Translations under genes and position numbers: made by a program | Shown here: piece by piece, positions 48,129-56,864 of the stretch | Layout of the letters: each line of letters begins with the position of its first letter | Numbering within the stretch: the stretch's first letter is position 1 | Notes under the pieces: generated by a model | The model's database searches: none | What the model was told of the DNA's origin: nothing | Seen by the model: the letters and a program-made list of their open reading frames with translations, nothing else | Origin: Sporosarcina sp. | GTDB lineage: Bacteria; Bacillota; Bacilli; Bacillales_A; Planococcaceae | Assembly (NCBI GenBank): GCA_026169375.1 | Contig: JAPFCR010000012.1 | Coordinates: 1 to 64,000 of the forward strand | Length of the DNA: 64,000 bases | Direction: 5' to 3'

Positions 48129-48569
48129 TTAGTGGACATTATAAATATATTTTTTAAGCTGTTTTAAAATAACTCTTCTCGTTAAAATCCCCGAAAAAGT
48201 GCCGTCGTCTTCTACGACACATATAAAAGGCAAATCAATTAGATAATCAAAGCCTTTTTGAAATGTATCTGTCGTTTTCAACGTATCAAGTTCCGCACGC
48301 ATTAATTGATCGACGCTTATTTCTCGTAATCTTTCATATTCAATGTGAGCGAGACCAAGAATCGAATCAGTAACCGTCCGCATACTAAGCAATCCCTGCA
48401 ACTTATCCTCTGCATCCAACACTGGTATCGATGAATACCCCGTTTTCGTTAAAACGAGTAATGCGTGCTCAGCATTATTCCCTACTTGAACATGAGCAAC
48501 TTTTTCAGCAGGTATAATATAATCTTTAATGGATGTAAATAAAAAATCTTTATGTTTAATAGAAATCAA
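48129..48569 (-). CDS. darB: CBS-domain c-di-AMP receptor DarB (CbpB)
   Basis: 146-residue protein of two CBS motifs with no other domain, matching B. subtilis YkuL. DarB binds c-di-AMP; when free of it, it activates the (p)ppGpp synthetase Rel and pyruvate carboxylase. The TTG start at 48569 is supported by AAGGAG nine bases upstream. An extended -10 (TATGCTATGAT, minus strand, around 48745) would give a leader of about 170 nt. A pycA gene lies at 18065 in this window. Confidence 0.9.
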   Translation of the reverse strand: MISIKHKDFLFTSIKDYIIPAEKVAHVQVGNNAEHALLVLTKTGYSSIPVLDAEDKLQGLLSMRTVTDSILGLAHIEYERLREISVDQLMRAELDTLKTTDTFQKGFDYLIDLPFICVVEDDGTFSGILTRRVILKQLKKYIYNVH

Positions 48570-48887
48570 TAGAATCGGCTCCTTCTATCTCTATGTTTTC
48601 CTAACCATTCAAACTTTCAATGAATAAATCTCGTCATATGTGCATAAATGTTCCCATCTTTTCTCTACAAATAAAATGTGAGTAAACTGGGGAATTCCAA
48701 TGTTTCATACAAGCAAATCAATCTCTTGCTTCTCCATCATAGCATAACAATGTAAACCAGGCTTTTAAAATAGTAAGTTATTTTATGTAATTGGATAAAA
48801 AGAATCGAAAGTAGCACTTCATCATTAAAGATTTCTGATCAAATTCAGTTTTATTATACCGCTTCCTGCAATTTTAATCATCGTTAA
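48570..48887. other. Leader and intergenic region upstream of darB
   Basis: No open frame longer than about ten codons with a ribosome site. Contains the candidate extended -10 of darB near 48745 and a near-perfect palindrome CATTCAAACTTTCAATG (48605-48621) of unknown meaning. B. subtilis has abbA near this position; I find no counterpart. Confidence 0.45.
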
Positions 48888-48918
48888 AAGGACGTTCTTC
48901 AGACTGAACGCCCTTGTT
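48886..48918 (-). terminator. Terminator of the 76-residue membrane protein gene
   Basis: Minus-strand AAGGGCGTTC pairs with GAACGTCCTT across an 8-base loop, followed by TTAACG. Modest T tail. Confidence 0.7.
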
Positions 48919-48929
48919 GGTTAAAATAA

Positions 48930-49160
48930 TTATCCTAAATTTGCTGCATAATAAACGATGACAATCCCCATAAAAACCGTTGCAATTAAAATAATCCAAA
49001 CAATCGGATTCAATGTAAATGGATGTTCTTCAACTGTTTCCGAAATTTCATCTCTTCCACTCGTTAAAGCATTCAACTTAGATGTCTTCCGAATCGAAGC
49101 AATCGTTACCCACGCTAACATAATGGTCACGATAATAAATGGAACAAACCAAACAGTCAT
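48930..49160 (-). CDS. Small two-helix membrane protein of unknown function
   Basis: About 76 residues with helices at about 3-22 and 51-72, separated by a charged loop (RKTSKLNALTSGRDEISETVEEH). Not recognised. Start: ATG at 49160, seven bases after GGAGG; the ATG at 49181 precedes that site. Divergent from ykyB and closed by its own terminator, so probably a real single-gene unit. Confidence 0.75.
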   Translation of the reverse strand: MTVWFVPFIIVTIMLAWVTIASIRKTSKLNALTSGRDEISETVEEHPFTLNPIVWIILIATVFMGIVIVYYAANLG

Positions 49161-49327
49161 TTCCATCCCTCCTTTTGGCATATCATGGACATCTTATACA
49201 GAAATATGCGTAGAAACTCATTTTTAAAAAATTAGCGCTCGCTTCGGCGTCCATCACGAAGTATAGTTACTGTCTTATTTAAAGAAGAATTGTTAAAATA
49301 GAGCTAACTAATGAAAGGAGGTTTATA

Positions 49328-49792
49328 ATGAAAAATGATGAGGTCAGACAAATTGCCATTGCGGTTTACACTGTAAATCGACATGCTAAAACAGCCACAG
49401 ATAATAAACATTTATACTACTTGAAAAAAATGACGATTGAAAAATTACTCCGCACTGGGAAAGCAAAAAAAATTGGTTTACACTTCTCGGAGCATGCAAA
49501 GTACAGCCAGCAACACTCAACAACGCTTGTTCAATGCCAAGACTTCCTCTTTCATACAATACCAGAAAAAGAAGACTTTAAAATGCTTCCTCATTTAGGT
49601 CATCAAAATCACTCTTCACGTAATCCACAAGAACGTATGAATTTACGAACAGCAAAAAACATATTGTATGATTACATCAATTATGTACAGCCTAAAAATC
49701 ACTTAAAAGCCAAGAAGCATCGCCCAAAGATAAAGAGTAATCGGTCAAAATCAACACCAACTGGCTTTCGCTCTTCCTACTTAGATGGCTAA
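49328..49792 (+). CDS. ykyB: YkyB family protein
   Basis: 154-residue basic cytosolic protein. AIAVYTVNRHAKTATDN and KAKKIGLHFSEHAKYSQQHS are close to the B. subtilis YkyB sequence. Function unknown. The last 35 residues are very basic (KAKKHRPKIKSNRSKS), which may suggest nucleic acid binding. ATG with AAAGGAGG upstream. Its place near darB and ykwC agrees with B. subtilis. Confidence 0.9.
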   Translation: MKNDEVRQIAIAVYTVNRHAKTATDNKHLYYLKKMTIEKLLRTGKAKKIGLHFSEHAKYSQQHSTTLVQCQDFLFHTIPEKEDFKMLPHLGHQNHSSRNPQERMNLRTAKNILYDYINYVQPKNHLKAKKHRPKIKSNRSKSTPTGFRSSYLDG

Positions 49793-49903
49793 TTGACTTA
49801 CCGTAGCTAGGACTCGATTTAGTGAGTCCTAGCTACTTAAATCTGCTTACTTTGAAATTTCTATCCCTTTATTCTTTATCTCACTGCCAAATGGAAATAC
49901 AAC

Positions 49904-50764
49904 TCATTTATATCTTTTATAAAGTACTTGTGTACCTTTTTCACCATAACCTTGTTCAATTAATTGGTCATACATGCTACGCGCCATAGCTAAGCCTGGC
50001 AATTCAAGTTGCATCATTTCTGCTTCCGCTAACGCGATATCCATATCTTTCAAAAAGTGCTTCACGTAAAATCCTGGTTCAAAATCTCCTTTTAACATAC
50101 GCGGTGCTAAATTCGATAAAGACCATGAACCTGCTGCCCCTGATGCAATAGATGATAAGACAACATCCGGATTAAGCCCTGCATTTTCCGCATAAACAAT
50201 TGCTTCACAAACACCAATCATATTTGTTGCAATTGCAATTTGATTGGCCATTTTAGTATGTTGACCAGCTCCTGCTTCACCTTGATAAACGATATCTTCC
50301 CCAAACACTTGTAACATTGGTTCGATTTCTTTAAATACTTCTTTATTCCCACCACACATAATCGATAAAGTACCATTTTGTGCACCAATATCGCCACCGG
50401 AAACAGGTGCATCAATCGCGTTCATTTGTAATTCTTGTGCTCTTTTTGCAATTCTTATTGCGAGCGCCGGACTAGATGTTGTCATATCGATCACGATTTG
50501 ATTTTTTCTCCCAACTTCAAAAATACCTTTTTCTCCGAAATAAACTTGTTCTACATCTTTTGGATAACCAACCATCGTGAAAATGAGTTGTGCATCTTTA
50601 GCAGCGTCGGTTACCTTATCTGCCCAAACCGCACCCTCTTCAAGTAATTCTGCCGCTTTAGATTTTGTTCGTGTATAAATTGTAACTTCATAACCTGCCT
50701 TTAGTAAGTGCCTCACAACACTTTTCCCCATTACACCAATCCCCACAAATGCAATTTTCTTCAC
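49904..50764 (-). CDS. ykwC: 3-hydroxyisobutyrate dehydrogenase family oxidoreductase (YkwC)
   Basis: 286-residue beta-hydroxyacid dehydrogenase: NAD(P) motif GIGVMGKSVVRHL (7-19), substrate-binding DAPVSGGDIGAQNG, and the catalytic lysine in GAGQHTKMANQ. Substrate not determined; candidates are 3-hydroxyisobutyrate, tartronate semialdehyde or succinic semialdehyde. GTG start. Alone on its transcript. Confidence 0.92.
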   Translation of the reverse strand: MKKIAFVGIGVMGKSVVRHLLKAGYEVTIYTRTKSKAAELLEEGAVWADKVTDAAKDAQLIFTMVGYPKDVEQVYFGEKGIFEVGRKNQIVIDMTTSSPALAIRIAKRAQELQMNAIDAPVSGGDIGAQNGTLSIMCGGNKEVFKEIEPMLQVFGEDIVYQGEAGAGQHTKMANQIAIATNMIGVCEAIVYAENAGLNPDVVLSSIASGAAGSWSLSNLAPRMLKGDFEPGFYVKHFLKDMDIALAEAEMMQLELPGLAMARSMYDQLIEQGYGEKGTQVLYKRYK

Positions 50765-50885
50765 CTTTGTTCACGCCCCTTTTTATTTACAGTCTATTCT
50801 AACAGATTCTTTTAACTTTTTCTCTTAAAAATTATGTATGATTAACGCTAAACTAATCCGTCTCAATCACTTTTCTTCAACAATG

Positions 50886-50960
50886 AACAAAAAAAGAGGA
50901 CGAACTTTTAAAAGTTCATCCTAAAAGGGGGAAATGAGAATGTTGCTGTGTTCAATTATA
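50886..50960 (-). ncRNA. Candidate small RNA with C-rich loop and Rho-independent terminator
   Basis: On the minus strand: TATAAT (50960-50955), then about 60 nt containing single-stranded CATTTCCCCCTTTT, then a stem AGGACGAACTTTT/AAAAGTTCATCCT in imperfect form and TTTTTTT ending at 50889. No protein gene precedes this terminator on that strand. A C-rich patch next to a terminator is the design of Shine-Dalgarno-blocking sRNAs such as RoxS/RsaE and FsrA. The -35 is poor. Confidence 0.4.
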
Positions 50961-51190
50961 ATGTGCCCCCTTTTCAGCAGAGTTAAACATCTTTTTCTAA
51001 AAAAAATCTTTTCTTTTTCCTCATGCTTTTTTTATGCTTCGATAATATAAACATTTATAATAAAAGACTTTTTTCAAAACTTTACTCATTTCACTATTTT
51101 TTTACGAAATAGTTGTTTTTTGCCAAAATAGGAATACAATGAAACTTAAAGATGAGTCAATCGTCTATATAAGTAAGGGGAGGAAGTTAA

Positions 51191-51952
51191 ATGTTTAAGA
51201 AATCATATTTAATGTCGGTGCTACTCATTGCCATGCTGATTTTAGGGGCTTGTGGTACGTCGACTCAAAAAAGCGGATCAACAAGCAATAAGTCTAATGG
51301 ACAAGATACGACTGAAGATGTAGAGCAGAATGAAGAAGAAAATAGCGACGACGAAGATGAGTTAGAAGAGGACGAAGAAGTTATTGAAGATGAAACCGAC
51401 AACCAAGGTACTGAAGAAGATAACGATAACCAAGGTACTGAAGAAGATGATGAGTCAGAAGAAAACGGCACAAATTCTGAAGACGATCAAAACGAAGCAG
51501 AAACTGATCAATTTCAAGAAAATGCCAAGCAAGTAGATAGCGATGCACAAGATTATGCAATTCACATCCTACCAGCCTATACACTTACAAGTGAGGAACC
51601 TGGTCGAGATTCACTTTACTTAACTGAAGACGGCAATACTTTCATGAGAATTGAAACTAATCCTTTTAACCAAGATGATTATGATTACTTTAAAGAAAAT
51701 ACAGTTTCTTTATTAGAATCAACAAAAGCTGATGGTGAAACAGTATCAGAAATCACAGAAGAAAATTCATTGCCGCAAGGTGAAAACGTGAAAAATGCAG
51801 TTGGCTATACTGTTAAAGCGAATGACAGCATCTTAACAGGAATCGTCTTTGAAAAAGATGGTTTGCTTGTACGCTTAACTATTTTTGACACACCAACTCA
51901 AGAACACTACAGTAACTTCTTAAAAATGGGAGAAACCATTACAAATAAATAA
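51191..51952 (+). CDS. Acidic low-complexity lipoprotein of unknown function
   Basis: 253 residues: signal peptide with lipobox LGAC (about Cys21), a 70-residue linker almost entirely Asp, Glu, Asn, Gln and Ser, including the direct repeat DNQGTEED, then a C-terminal domain of about 145 residues (YAIHILPAYTLTSEEPG onward) that I cannot place. Anchored outside the membrane, with the acidic linker probably spanning the wall. ATG with GGGGAGG upstream; own terminator. Confidence 0.85.
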   Translation: MFKKSYLMSVLLIAMLILGACGTSTQKSGSTSNKSNGQDTTEDVEQNEEENSDDEDELEEDEEVIEDETDNQGTEEDNDNQGTEEDDESEENGTNSEDDQNEAETDQFQENAKQVDSDAQDYAIHILPAYTLTSEEPGRDSLYLTEDGNTFMRIETNPFNQDDYDYFKENTVSLLESTKADGETVSEITEENSLPQGENVKNAVGYTVKANDSILTGIVFEKDGLLVRLTIFDTPTQEHYSNFLKMGETITNK

Positions 51953-51965
51953 CAAGAATGAATGA

Positions 51966-52005
51966 ATAAAATGTGGATACTCGTAAATGAGTGTCCACAT
52001 TTTAT
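51966..52005. terminator. Bidirectional terminator between the lipoprotein and the MarR gene
   Basis: AAAATGTGGATACTC (51968-51982) pairs with GAGTGTCCACATTTT (51989-52003), one mismatch. Confidence 0.92.
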
Positions 52006-52445
52006 TTTGATAAATTTTTTACAGATAATCCAAGTTTTTTAATAAGCTGAGTCGCTGTCTCCTGCTCTTCTACATCAAGTGCTTTCATGATCTCTTCAAT
52101 TTTCCCAGCATGCTTAGGAAATATAGATTCAATTAATTCTGTTCCCTGATCTGTGATCGCAATATACGTGACCCTTTTATCTTCCTCACAACAAATACGT
52201 TGTAAAAAGCCTTTTTCTTGCAATCGATTCACAACATAAGTCATAGAACCACTTTGCAGTAAGATTTTTTGACCAATTTTTTGTATCGGTTGTCGCCCTT
52301 TATGATAAAGTAATTCAAGCACTCCAAACTCTGTGGGATTTAATCCATATTGCTCAATCAATTTACTCGATTCTTCAAGAATCACTTTACTAGCCCTAGA
52401 AAGAACGATAAACAATTGAAGTGCTCGTTCTTGATTTTCCATCAT
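52002..52445 (-). CDS. mhqR: MarR-family regulator, MhqR-like
   Basis: 147-residue winged-helix repressor. The region LNPTEFGVLELLYHKGRQPIQ through SGSMTYVVNRLQEKGFLQR is the MarR recognition fold. I assign MhqR (quinone and azo-compound stress repressor) on resemblance and on its place next to a PAS kinase, as near kinD in B. subtilis. MhqR targets are not adjacent. Cys60, conserved in redox-sensing OhrR-type relatives, is not evident. ATG start after AGGTG. Confidence 0.75.
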   Translation of the reverse strand: MMENQERALQLFIVLSRASKVILEESSKLIEQYGLNPTEFGVLELLYHKGRQPIQKIGQKILLQSGSMTYVVNRLQEKGFLQRICCEEDKRVTYIAITDQGTELIESIFPKHAGKIEEIMKALDVEEQETATQLIKKLGLSVKNLSK

Positions 52446-52538
52446 TTTTTCACCTACTATAATTCCTTCACTTTATTTTATCTTAGTATATCGAAATTAC
52501 AGCATGACTGTCAAAATAAACTCCTGATCTTGATCATT

Positions 52539-53963
52539 CTACTTTGAGTTTATTAACTTTTTAAATGCCGTTTCGTCTTTTTCAATAATTGGAAAGGTTA
52601 CGATAAAGCTTGTCCCTATGCCCACTTCACTTGAGACAGAAATTGTCCCCCCATGATCCTCCACTGTTTGCAGCACAAAAGGCATTCCAAGTCCAGTCCC
52701 ATCAGACCGTGTTGTAAAGTAAGGCATGAAAACTTGTGTTAAATTATGCGCTTCAATCCCTTTACCTGTATCTTTAATGATGACATTCACTTGACCTTCC
52801 CCGCAGTGCTGCATATAAATGGTTAACGTACCTCCAGGTTGCATCGACTCCAAACTATTTTTAAATAAATTTAAAAATACTTGTTTTAATCGCCCCTCAT
52901 CCCCCAATAAAAAAGGAACACCATCAAATTCATCCATTCTGACAATTTTAATATTTTCCATAATTGACTTAGGGCTAATTACTTGAATAATATTATCTAA
53001 TAATCCCTTAAGCGACAGTGGTTTCTTTTCAATTTTTGTTGGTTTTGATAACGTTAACATTTCACTTAAAATGTTTTCCATTCTTTCAATTTCATCTTCA
53101 ATTACATTTAAATATTTTGTCGTATCTTCATCTGCTGTTATTTTCAATAATTGCGTAAATCCTTTTAAAGTAGTAATCGGATTGCGAATCTCATGTGCGA
53201 CACTTGCCGCCATTTGCCCAACTTCCAACATAGAATCCGTTTGACCTAACTGCTCTTGTAATAATATCTTTTCTGTATAATCTGTTATTTTAAGTAAGAA
53301 TAAATCAGATACGTGATCTTGAATCATCATAATTTTATAATATCGAATGTTTTTTGTAGGGTGAATATATTGCTGAACCGTTTCAGCATATTCACTTTCT
53401 AATGCTTGCTTCTTAAACGCATCCTCGTTGAACGAATCTTCCGAAAACAAAGAAAGTACATAATCAATATTATTTCCTATAAAGCGCTCTTTTGATAGAT
53501 TAAAAAAATCATATGACAAATCATTCATATCTTGAATGTATCCATCTTTAGTACTCAAAAACAATAAACTGCTTGTATGTTTTAACGCCCCCAACCAATT
53601 CTTTTCTTGATTTTCACGAAATTTAATGGGTAAAGCAAAAAGAAGAATAATTACATTCGTCTTATGGTTAAAGTATAAATTTGTCTTTACAGTGCATTCA
53701 TTTTTGTCGTTGACTTTCATAAAAAAATGACAAACAATACTTTTTTCAAAACTCAATTTCTCTAATGTTGCTGTAAATTCTAGTGAAGACTGCTGTGCAA
53801 TAATTTGGTTAATATTACTTCCCCGACTAACTTTAAAAAATCTTGTAAAGTTTTCATTAACTTCACAAATGTCACCATTTAACTCGATAACAGCCATCGG
53901 TTTTTCTGTAGCTTCTAAAAAAAACTGAGTGCTTTCATCGATATACTCACTCGTTATTCCCAA
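52539..53963 (-). CDS. PAS-domain sensor histidine kinase, soluble, sporulation-kinase type
   Basis: 474 residues without a membrane segment. PAS-like domains at about 10-115 and 125-235, then HisKA with the phospho-acceptor in VAHEIRNPITTLKGF, N box NLFKNSLES and HATPase G boxes DTGKGI and GTGLGMPF. No receiver partner is adjacent, the pattern of orphan Spo0F-directed kinases such as KinA and KinE. B. subtilis has kinE and kinD in this neighbourhood. TTG start at 53963 with AGGAGG eight bases upstream. Signal unknown. Confidence 0.88.
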   Translation of the reverse strand: MGITSEYIDESTQFFLEATEKPMAVIELNGDICEVNENFTRFFKVSRGSNINQIIAQQSSLEFTATLEKLSFEKSIVCHFFMKVNDKNECTVKTNLYFNHKTNVIILLFALPIKFRENQEKNWLGALKHTSSLLFLSTKDGYIQDMNDLSYDFFNLSKERFIGNNIDYVLSLFSEDSFNEDAFKKQALESEYAETVQQYIHPTKNIRYYKIMMIQDHVSDLFLLKITDYTEKILLQEQLGQTDSMLEVGQMAASVAHEIRNPITTLKGFTQLLKITADEDTTKYLNVIEDEIERMENILSEMLTLSKPTKIEKKPLSLKGLLDNIIQVISPKSIMENIKIVRMDEFDGVPFLLGDEGRLKQVFLNLFKNSLESMQPGGTLTIYMQHCGEGQVNVIIKDTGKGIEAHNLTQVFMPYFTTRSDGTGLGMPFVLQTVEDHGGTISVSSEVGIGTSFIVTFPIIEKDETAFKKLINSK

Positions 53964-54131
53964 TTTTTCAACCTCCTAATGATCATTTATAAACAATACG
54001 AAGATTGATTATTTTTTTAAATAAAATCAAAAAGCTATTAAATGATTACTAAAATTGTTTCATATCTGCCAATAGATGTGTATAGGAGAAAAGGTTCATT
54101 TAATTTTGAAAAATGGGAAGTATTTATAATT

Positions 54132-54198
54132 ATTAAAAAACCACTGAAAAAGACCTATACACTATCCCCTAATGCAAGGTTTTTACAGTGGTCGAAAA
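54132..54198 (-). terminator. Terminator of ktrD
   Basis: Long stem ACCACTGAAAAAGACCT (54140-54156) with AGGTTTTTACAGTGGT (54177-54192), 20-base loop, TTTTTT on the minus strand. Confidence 0.85.
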
Positions 54199-54251
54199 GA
54201 AATTTAGTTTAGTGAATAGACTTTTGTCATATTTGGTCAGTTTTTATTTAT

Positions 54252-55604
54252 TTATCCAATAATGACTCGTTCTTCAGGATAATGATAATGGGGCTTTTTA
54301 GTTCGTCCACCGAGCGTTAGTAAAAATGAAATTAAACCAACACGTCCAATAAACATTAATATCATGATAATCACCTTTCCAATAATAGAAAGTTTCGGGG
54401 TAACCCCTAATGACATACCACAAGTTCCAAAGGCTGAAGTAATTTCAAATAATAAAGCATTCGCTGGTAAAGTAGAATCTGTAATAAGCAGTATAATTAA
54501 AGCAGCCATCACCATAAAACCTGCTAATAATATAACCGCATACGATCTAAATACATCAACAAGCTTAATTCTTCGGTTAAAGACATGAATGACTTCTTGC
54601 TTTCGCGCAAAGCTAATTAAAAACAAGATCGCAATAGCAAGCGTCGTCGTTCGAATCCCCCCACCTACTGAACTAGGTGATGCGCCGATAAACATTAATG
54701 TGCTAAGGACGATATCTGTGGCATCACTAAATTGTGTCACATCAAATGTCGTAAGTCCTGCTGAACGCGAAGAAACAGAATGAAAGAAAGAAGCAAATAC
54801 TTTCTCGTGAAATGCCATCCCTTTAAACGAATTCAACGACTCTAAAATAAAAACCATTACAGCACCAAAGACAAGCAGAATTCCAAATGTAATCGTTGTA
54901 ATTTTAGTAAACAAAGAAAAGCGGAAGTTCTCCTTTCGATTCCTCGATAAATACATTCGAACTTCAACTAAAACAGGAAATCCAATCGCCCCAAGTACGA
55001 TTAAAATCATTGTGATTAATTGGATGAAATAATCATTAAAATACATATGTAACGACATCCCTGTTAAATCAAAGCCAGCATTTGTTGTTGCGGATACCGC
55101 CATAAAAAGACCATTTAAAAGGGCTTCACCAAATGTCTCGAAATCCTTCCATAAATACAATGTGAAAATAAGCCCACCAATTAGTTCAATCGCAAAGATT
55201 AACACGACAATTTGGCGAATTAATTGAACGATATCGGCGAGGCTGTACTGATTTTGATCTGCCATAATAAGTTGTCGTTCCCGCATGCCAATTTTCTTTC
55301 TCATCATTAACCAAAAAAATGTACCAATCGACATAATGCCAATTCCGCCAAGTTGTAAAACAATCATTAACATTATGATGCCAAATGACGAGTAAGTGTC
55401 ACCTATCGTAATCGACGTTAACCCAGTGACACTCACCGCACTTACTGAGGTAAATAAACTATCAATAAACTTTACTTCCACGCCCGGCTGATAAACACCC
55501 GGTATATTTAAAAGAAGGAAAGAAAATGCTATCGCTAAAAAATAATAAAATACAATAATTTGTACAGGTGTAAATCGTTTAATCGTTTGGCGATGATTTC
55601 TCAT
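54252..55604 (-). CDS. ktrD: Potassium transporter membrane subunit KtrD
   Basis: 450-residue Trk/Ktr/HKT protein with four membrane-pore-membrane repeats. The four selectivity-filter segments are visible: VTGLTSI, TTNAGFDL, SSRSAGLTT and FGTCGMSLG, each with its filter glycine. Sodium-dependent K+ uptake gated by the cytosolic ring KtrC (43028). ATG start; 24 bp after meeY, possibly cotranscribed with it. Confidence 0.95.
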   Translation of the reverse strand: MRNHRQTIKRFTPVQIIVFYYFLAIAFSFLLLNIPGVYQPGVEVKFIDSLFTSVSAVSVTGLTSITIGDTYSSFGIIMLMIVLQLGGIGIMSIGTFFWLMMRKKIGMRERQLIMADQNQYSLADIVQLIRQIVVLIFAIELIGGLIFTLYLWKDFETFGEALLNGLFMAVSATTNAGFDLTGMSLHMYFNDYFIQLITMILIVLGAIGFPVLVEVRMYLSRNRKENFRFSLFTKITTITFGILLVFGAVMVFILESLNSFKGMAFHEKVFASFFHSVSSRSAGLTTFDVTQFSDATDIVLSTLMFIGASPSSVGGGIRTTTLAIAILFLISFARKQEVIHVFNRRIKLVDVFRSYAVILLAGFMVMAALIILLITDSTLPANALLFEITSAFGTCGMSLGVTPKLSIIGKVIIMILMFIGRVGLISFLLTLGGRTKKPHYHYPEERVIIG

Positions 55605-55628
55605 TCCTTTTCCTCCTTAACGCATTGA

Positions 55629-56378
55629 TTATTTTCTTCTGCCTTCTTTAATCCCTTTAAGATAACCATGTAAAGCAATCCCAACTAACACGATCCAAAA
55701 CGTTGCTTTCCATACTGTCGTATTTGGAAAACCTGGATCGATAATTTGTAGTTTCTCATGAGCTAACGTTAAGACGACTAGCTTTACGCCTACCCACCCA
55801 ACAATAAGAAATGCTGCGGTTTCAAGCGATGGATATTTCTCTAATAAAACAACAAATTTCCTTGCAGCAAATCGCATAATAATGAGTCCAATAATACCAC
55901 CAAGTAACATGACGGTAAATTGTCCACCGTTAATGCCACCTACGTGAAAGTCTCCCCATTCTGGCAATGTTACTGCTAACGCTACTGCTGCTAACATGGA
56001 ATCGAGTGCGAAAGCAATATCTGCAAGTTCAACTTTAAGAACGGTCATCCAAAAACCTGATTTTTTACGTTTCTTTAAATGTACCTCATTCGAATTACCT
56101 TTTTGCTCTAGTATGCTTTTAATGGCAATAAACAATAAATAAGTCGCACCTAAAGCTTGAATTTGCCATATATCAACTAAAAATGTAATCATAAACAACG
56201 CTGCAAATCTAAAAATAAATGCGCCTGCTAATCCATATAATAATGCTTTTTTCTGTTGGACTCTCGGTAAATGTTTGACCATAACTGCCATAACAACTGC
56301 ATTATCCGCAGCTAATAATCCTTCAAGCACAATTAATACGATTAGTACCCATGCATACTCTAAAAAAATTGCTTCCAT
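55629..56378 (-). CDS. meeY: TerC-family manganese exporter MeeY (YkoY)
   Basis: 249-residue membrane protein, about seven helices, with TerC motifs LEGLLAADNAVVMAVM and ALDSMLAAVA whose acidic residues would bind metal. B. subtilis YkoY (MeeY) exports Mn2+, supporting metalation of exported enzymes. ATG start. The identification is strengthened by a yybP-ykoY manganese riboswitch directly upstream, the same pairing that gave the riboswitch its name. Confidence 0.95.
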   Translation of the reverse strand: MEAIFLEYAWVLIVLIVLEGLLAADNAVVMAVMVKHLPRVQQKKALLYGLAGAFIFRFAALFMITFLVDIWQIQALGATYLLFIAIKSILEQKGNSNEVHLKKRKKSGFWMTVLKVELADIAFALDSMLAAVALAVTLPEWGDFHVGGINGGQFTVMLLGGIIGLIIMRFAARKFVVLLEKYPSLETAAFLIVGWVGVKLVVLTLAHEKLQIIDPGFPNTTVWKATFWIVLVGIALHGYLKGIKEGRRK

Positions 56379-56495
56379 TATGATGCCCCCCTAGTAGTTT
56401 TACTGTACCGAATCAAATATCCTTCATTCTTAAATGTAGTGAACCGTGTGTAGATGAAAACAATAAACATAAATTCTCCCTTACTTATTCAAATT

Positions 56496-56640
56496 AAAAA
56501 GACCCTCACCTAATAAAAGGCAAAGGTCTCGCAAAGTCGGAATTTACTTTTACAATTTCGGCTATCATAACCGATGGCAAGGCCATGTATTGACGATTAT
56601 GAAATAGGTCTCCCTATTGCTACTCCCCCTTGACATATAG
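56496..56640 (-). promoter_or_regulatory. yybP-ykoY manganese riboswitch with terminator platform
   Basis: Minus strand. Aptamer signature GGGGGAGTAGC (56630-56620), CGTCAATACATGG (about 56596-56584) and GCGAGACCTTTGCC (56532-56519). The last segment also forms the left arm of a terminator, AGACCTTTGCC with GGTGAGGGTCT (to 56500), then TTTTTA. Mn2+ binding should hold GAGACC in the aptamer and block the terminator, turning meeY on. Confidence 0.93.
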
Positions 56641-56676
56641 TCAAAAGATATTAAGTTATTGGGTACTTTTGCCTTT

Positions 56677-56706
56677 ATTATACCACTTTATATTTTGGAT
56701 TAGCAA
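56677..56706 (-). promoter_or_regulatory. SigA promoter for the meeY riboswitch transcript
   Basis: Minus strand TTGCTA (56706-56701), 18 bp, TATAAT (56682-56677). Predicted start near 56670, about 290 nt before the meeY ATG. Confidence 0.55.
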
Positions 56707-56804
56707 TATTTATATGACGCGTTGTCTTCAAAACTTCATAGTAAACATAACCTATACTTTACTATAGTCAACTCTCTATGAAATTATGCACAACATTCAT
56801 TGCA

Positions 56805-56856
56805 AATAGTAAAAGTCGTCCGCAAATCGAAATGACCGTACCGGACGACTTTTACT
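56805..56856 (-). terminator. Terminator of the RND exporter gene
   Basis: 15 bp perfect stem AGTAAAAGTCGTCCG (56807-56821) with CGGACGACTTTTACT (56840-56854), just after the stop codon. Confidence 0.88.
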
Positions 56857-56864
56857 ATATCAAG

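Noticed and set aside
50941-51051. 36-codon plus-strand frame after GGGGGAAATGAG
   Set aside because: The ribosome-like sequence is better explained as the complement of the C-rich sRNA segment; the product is Phe/Ser/Lys-rich with no conserved feature and no promoter.
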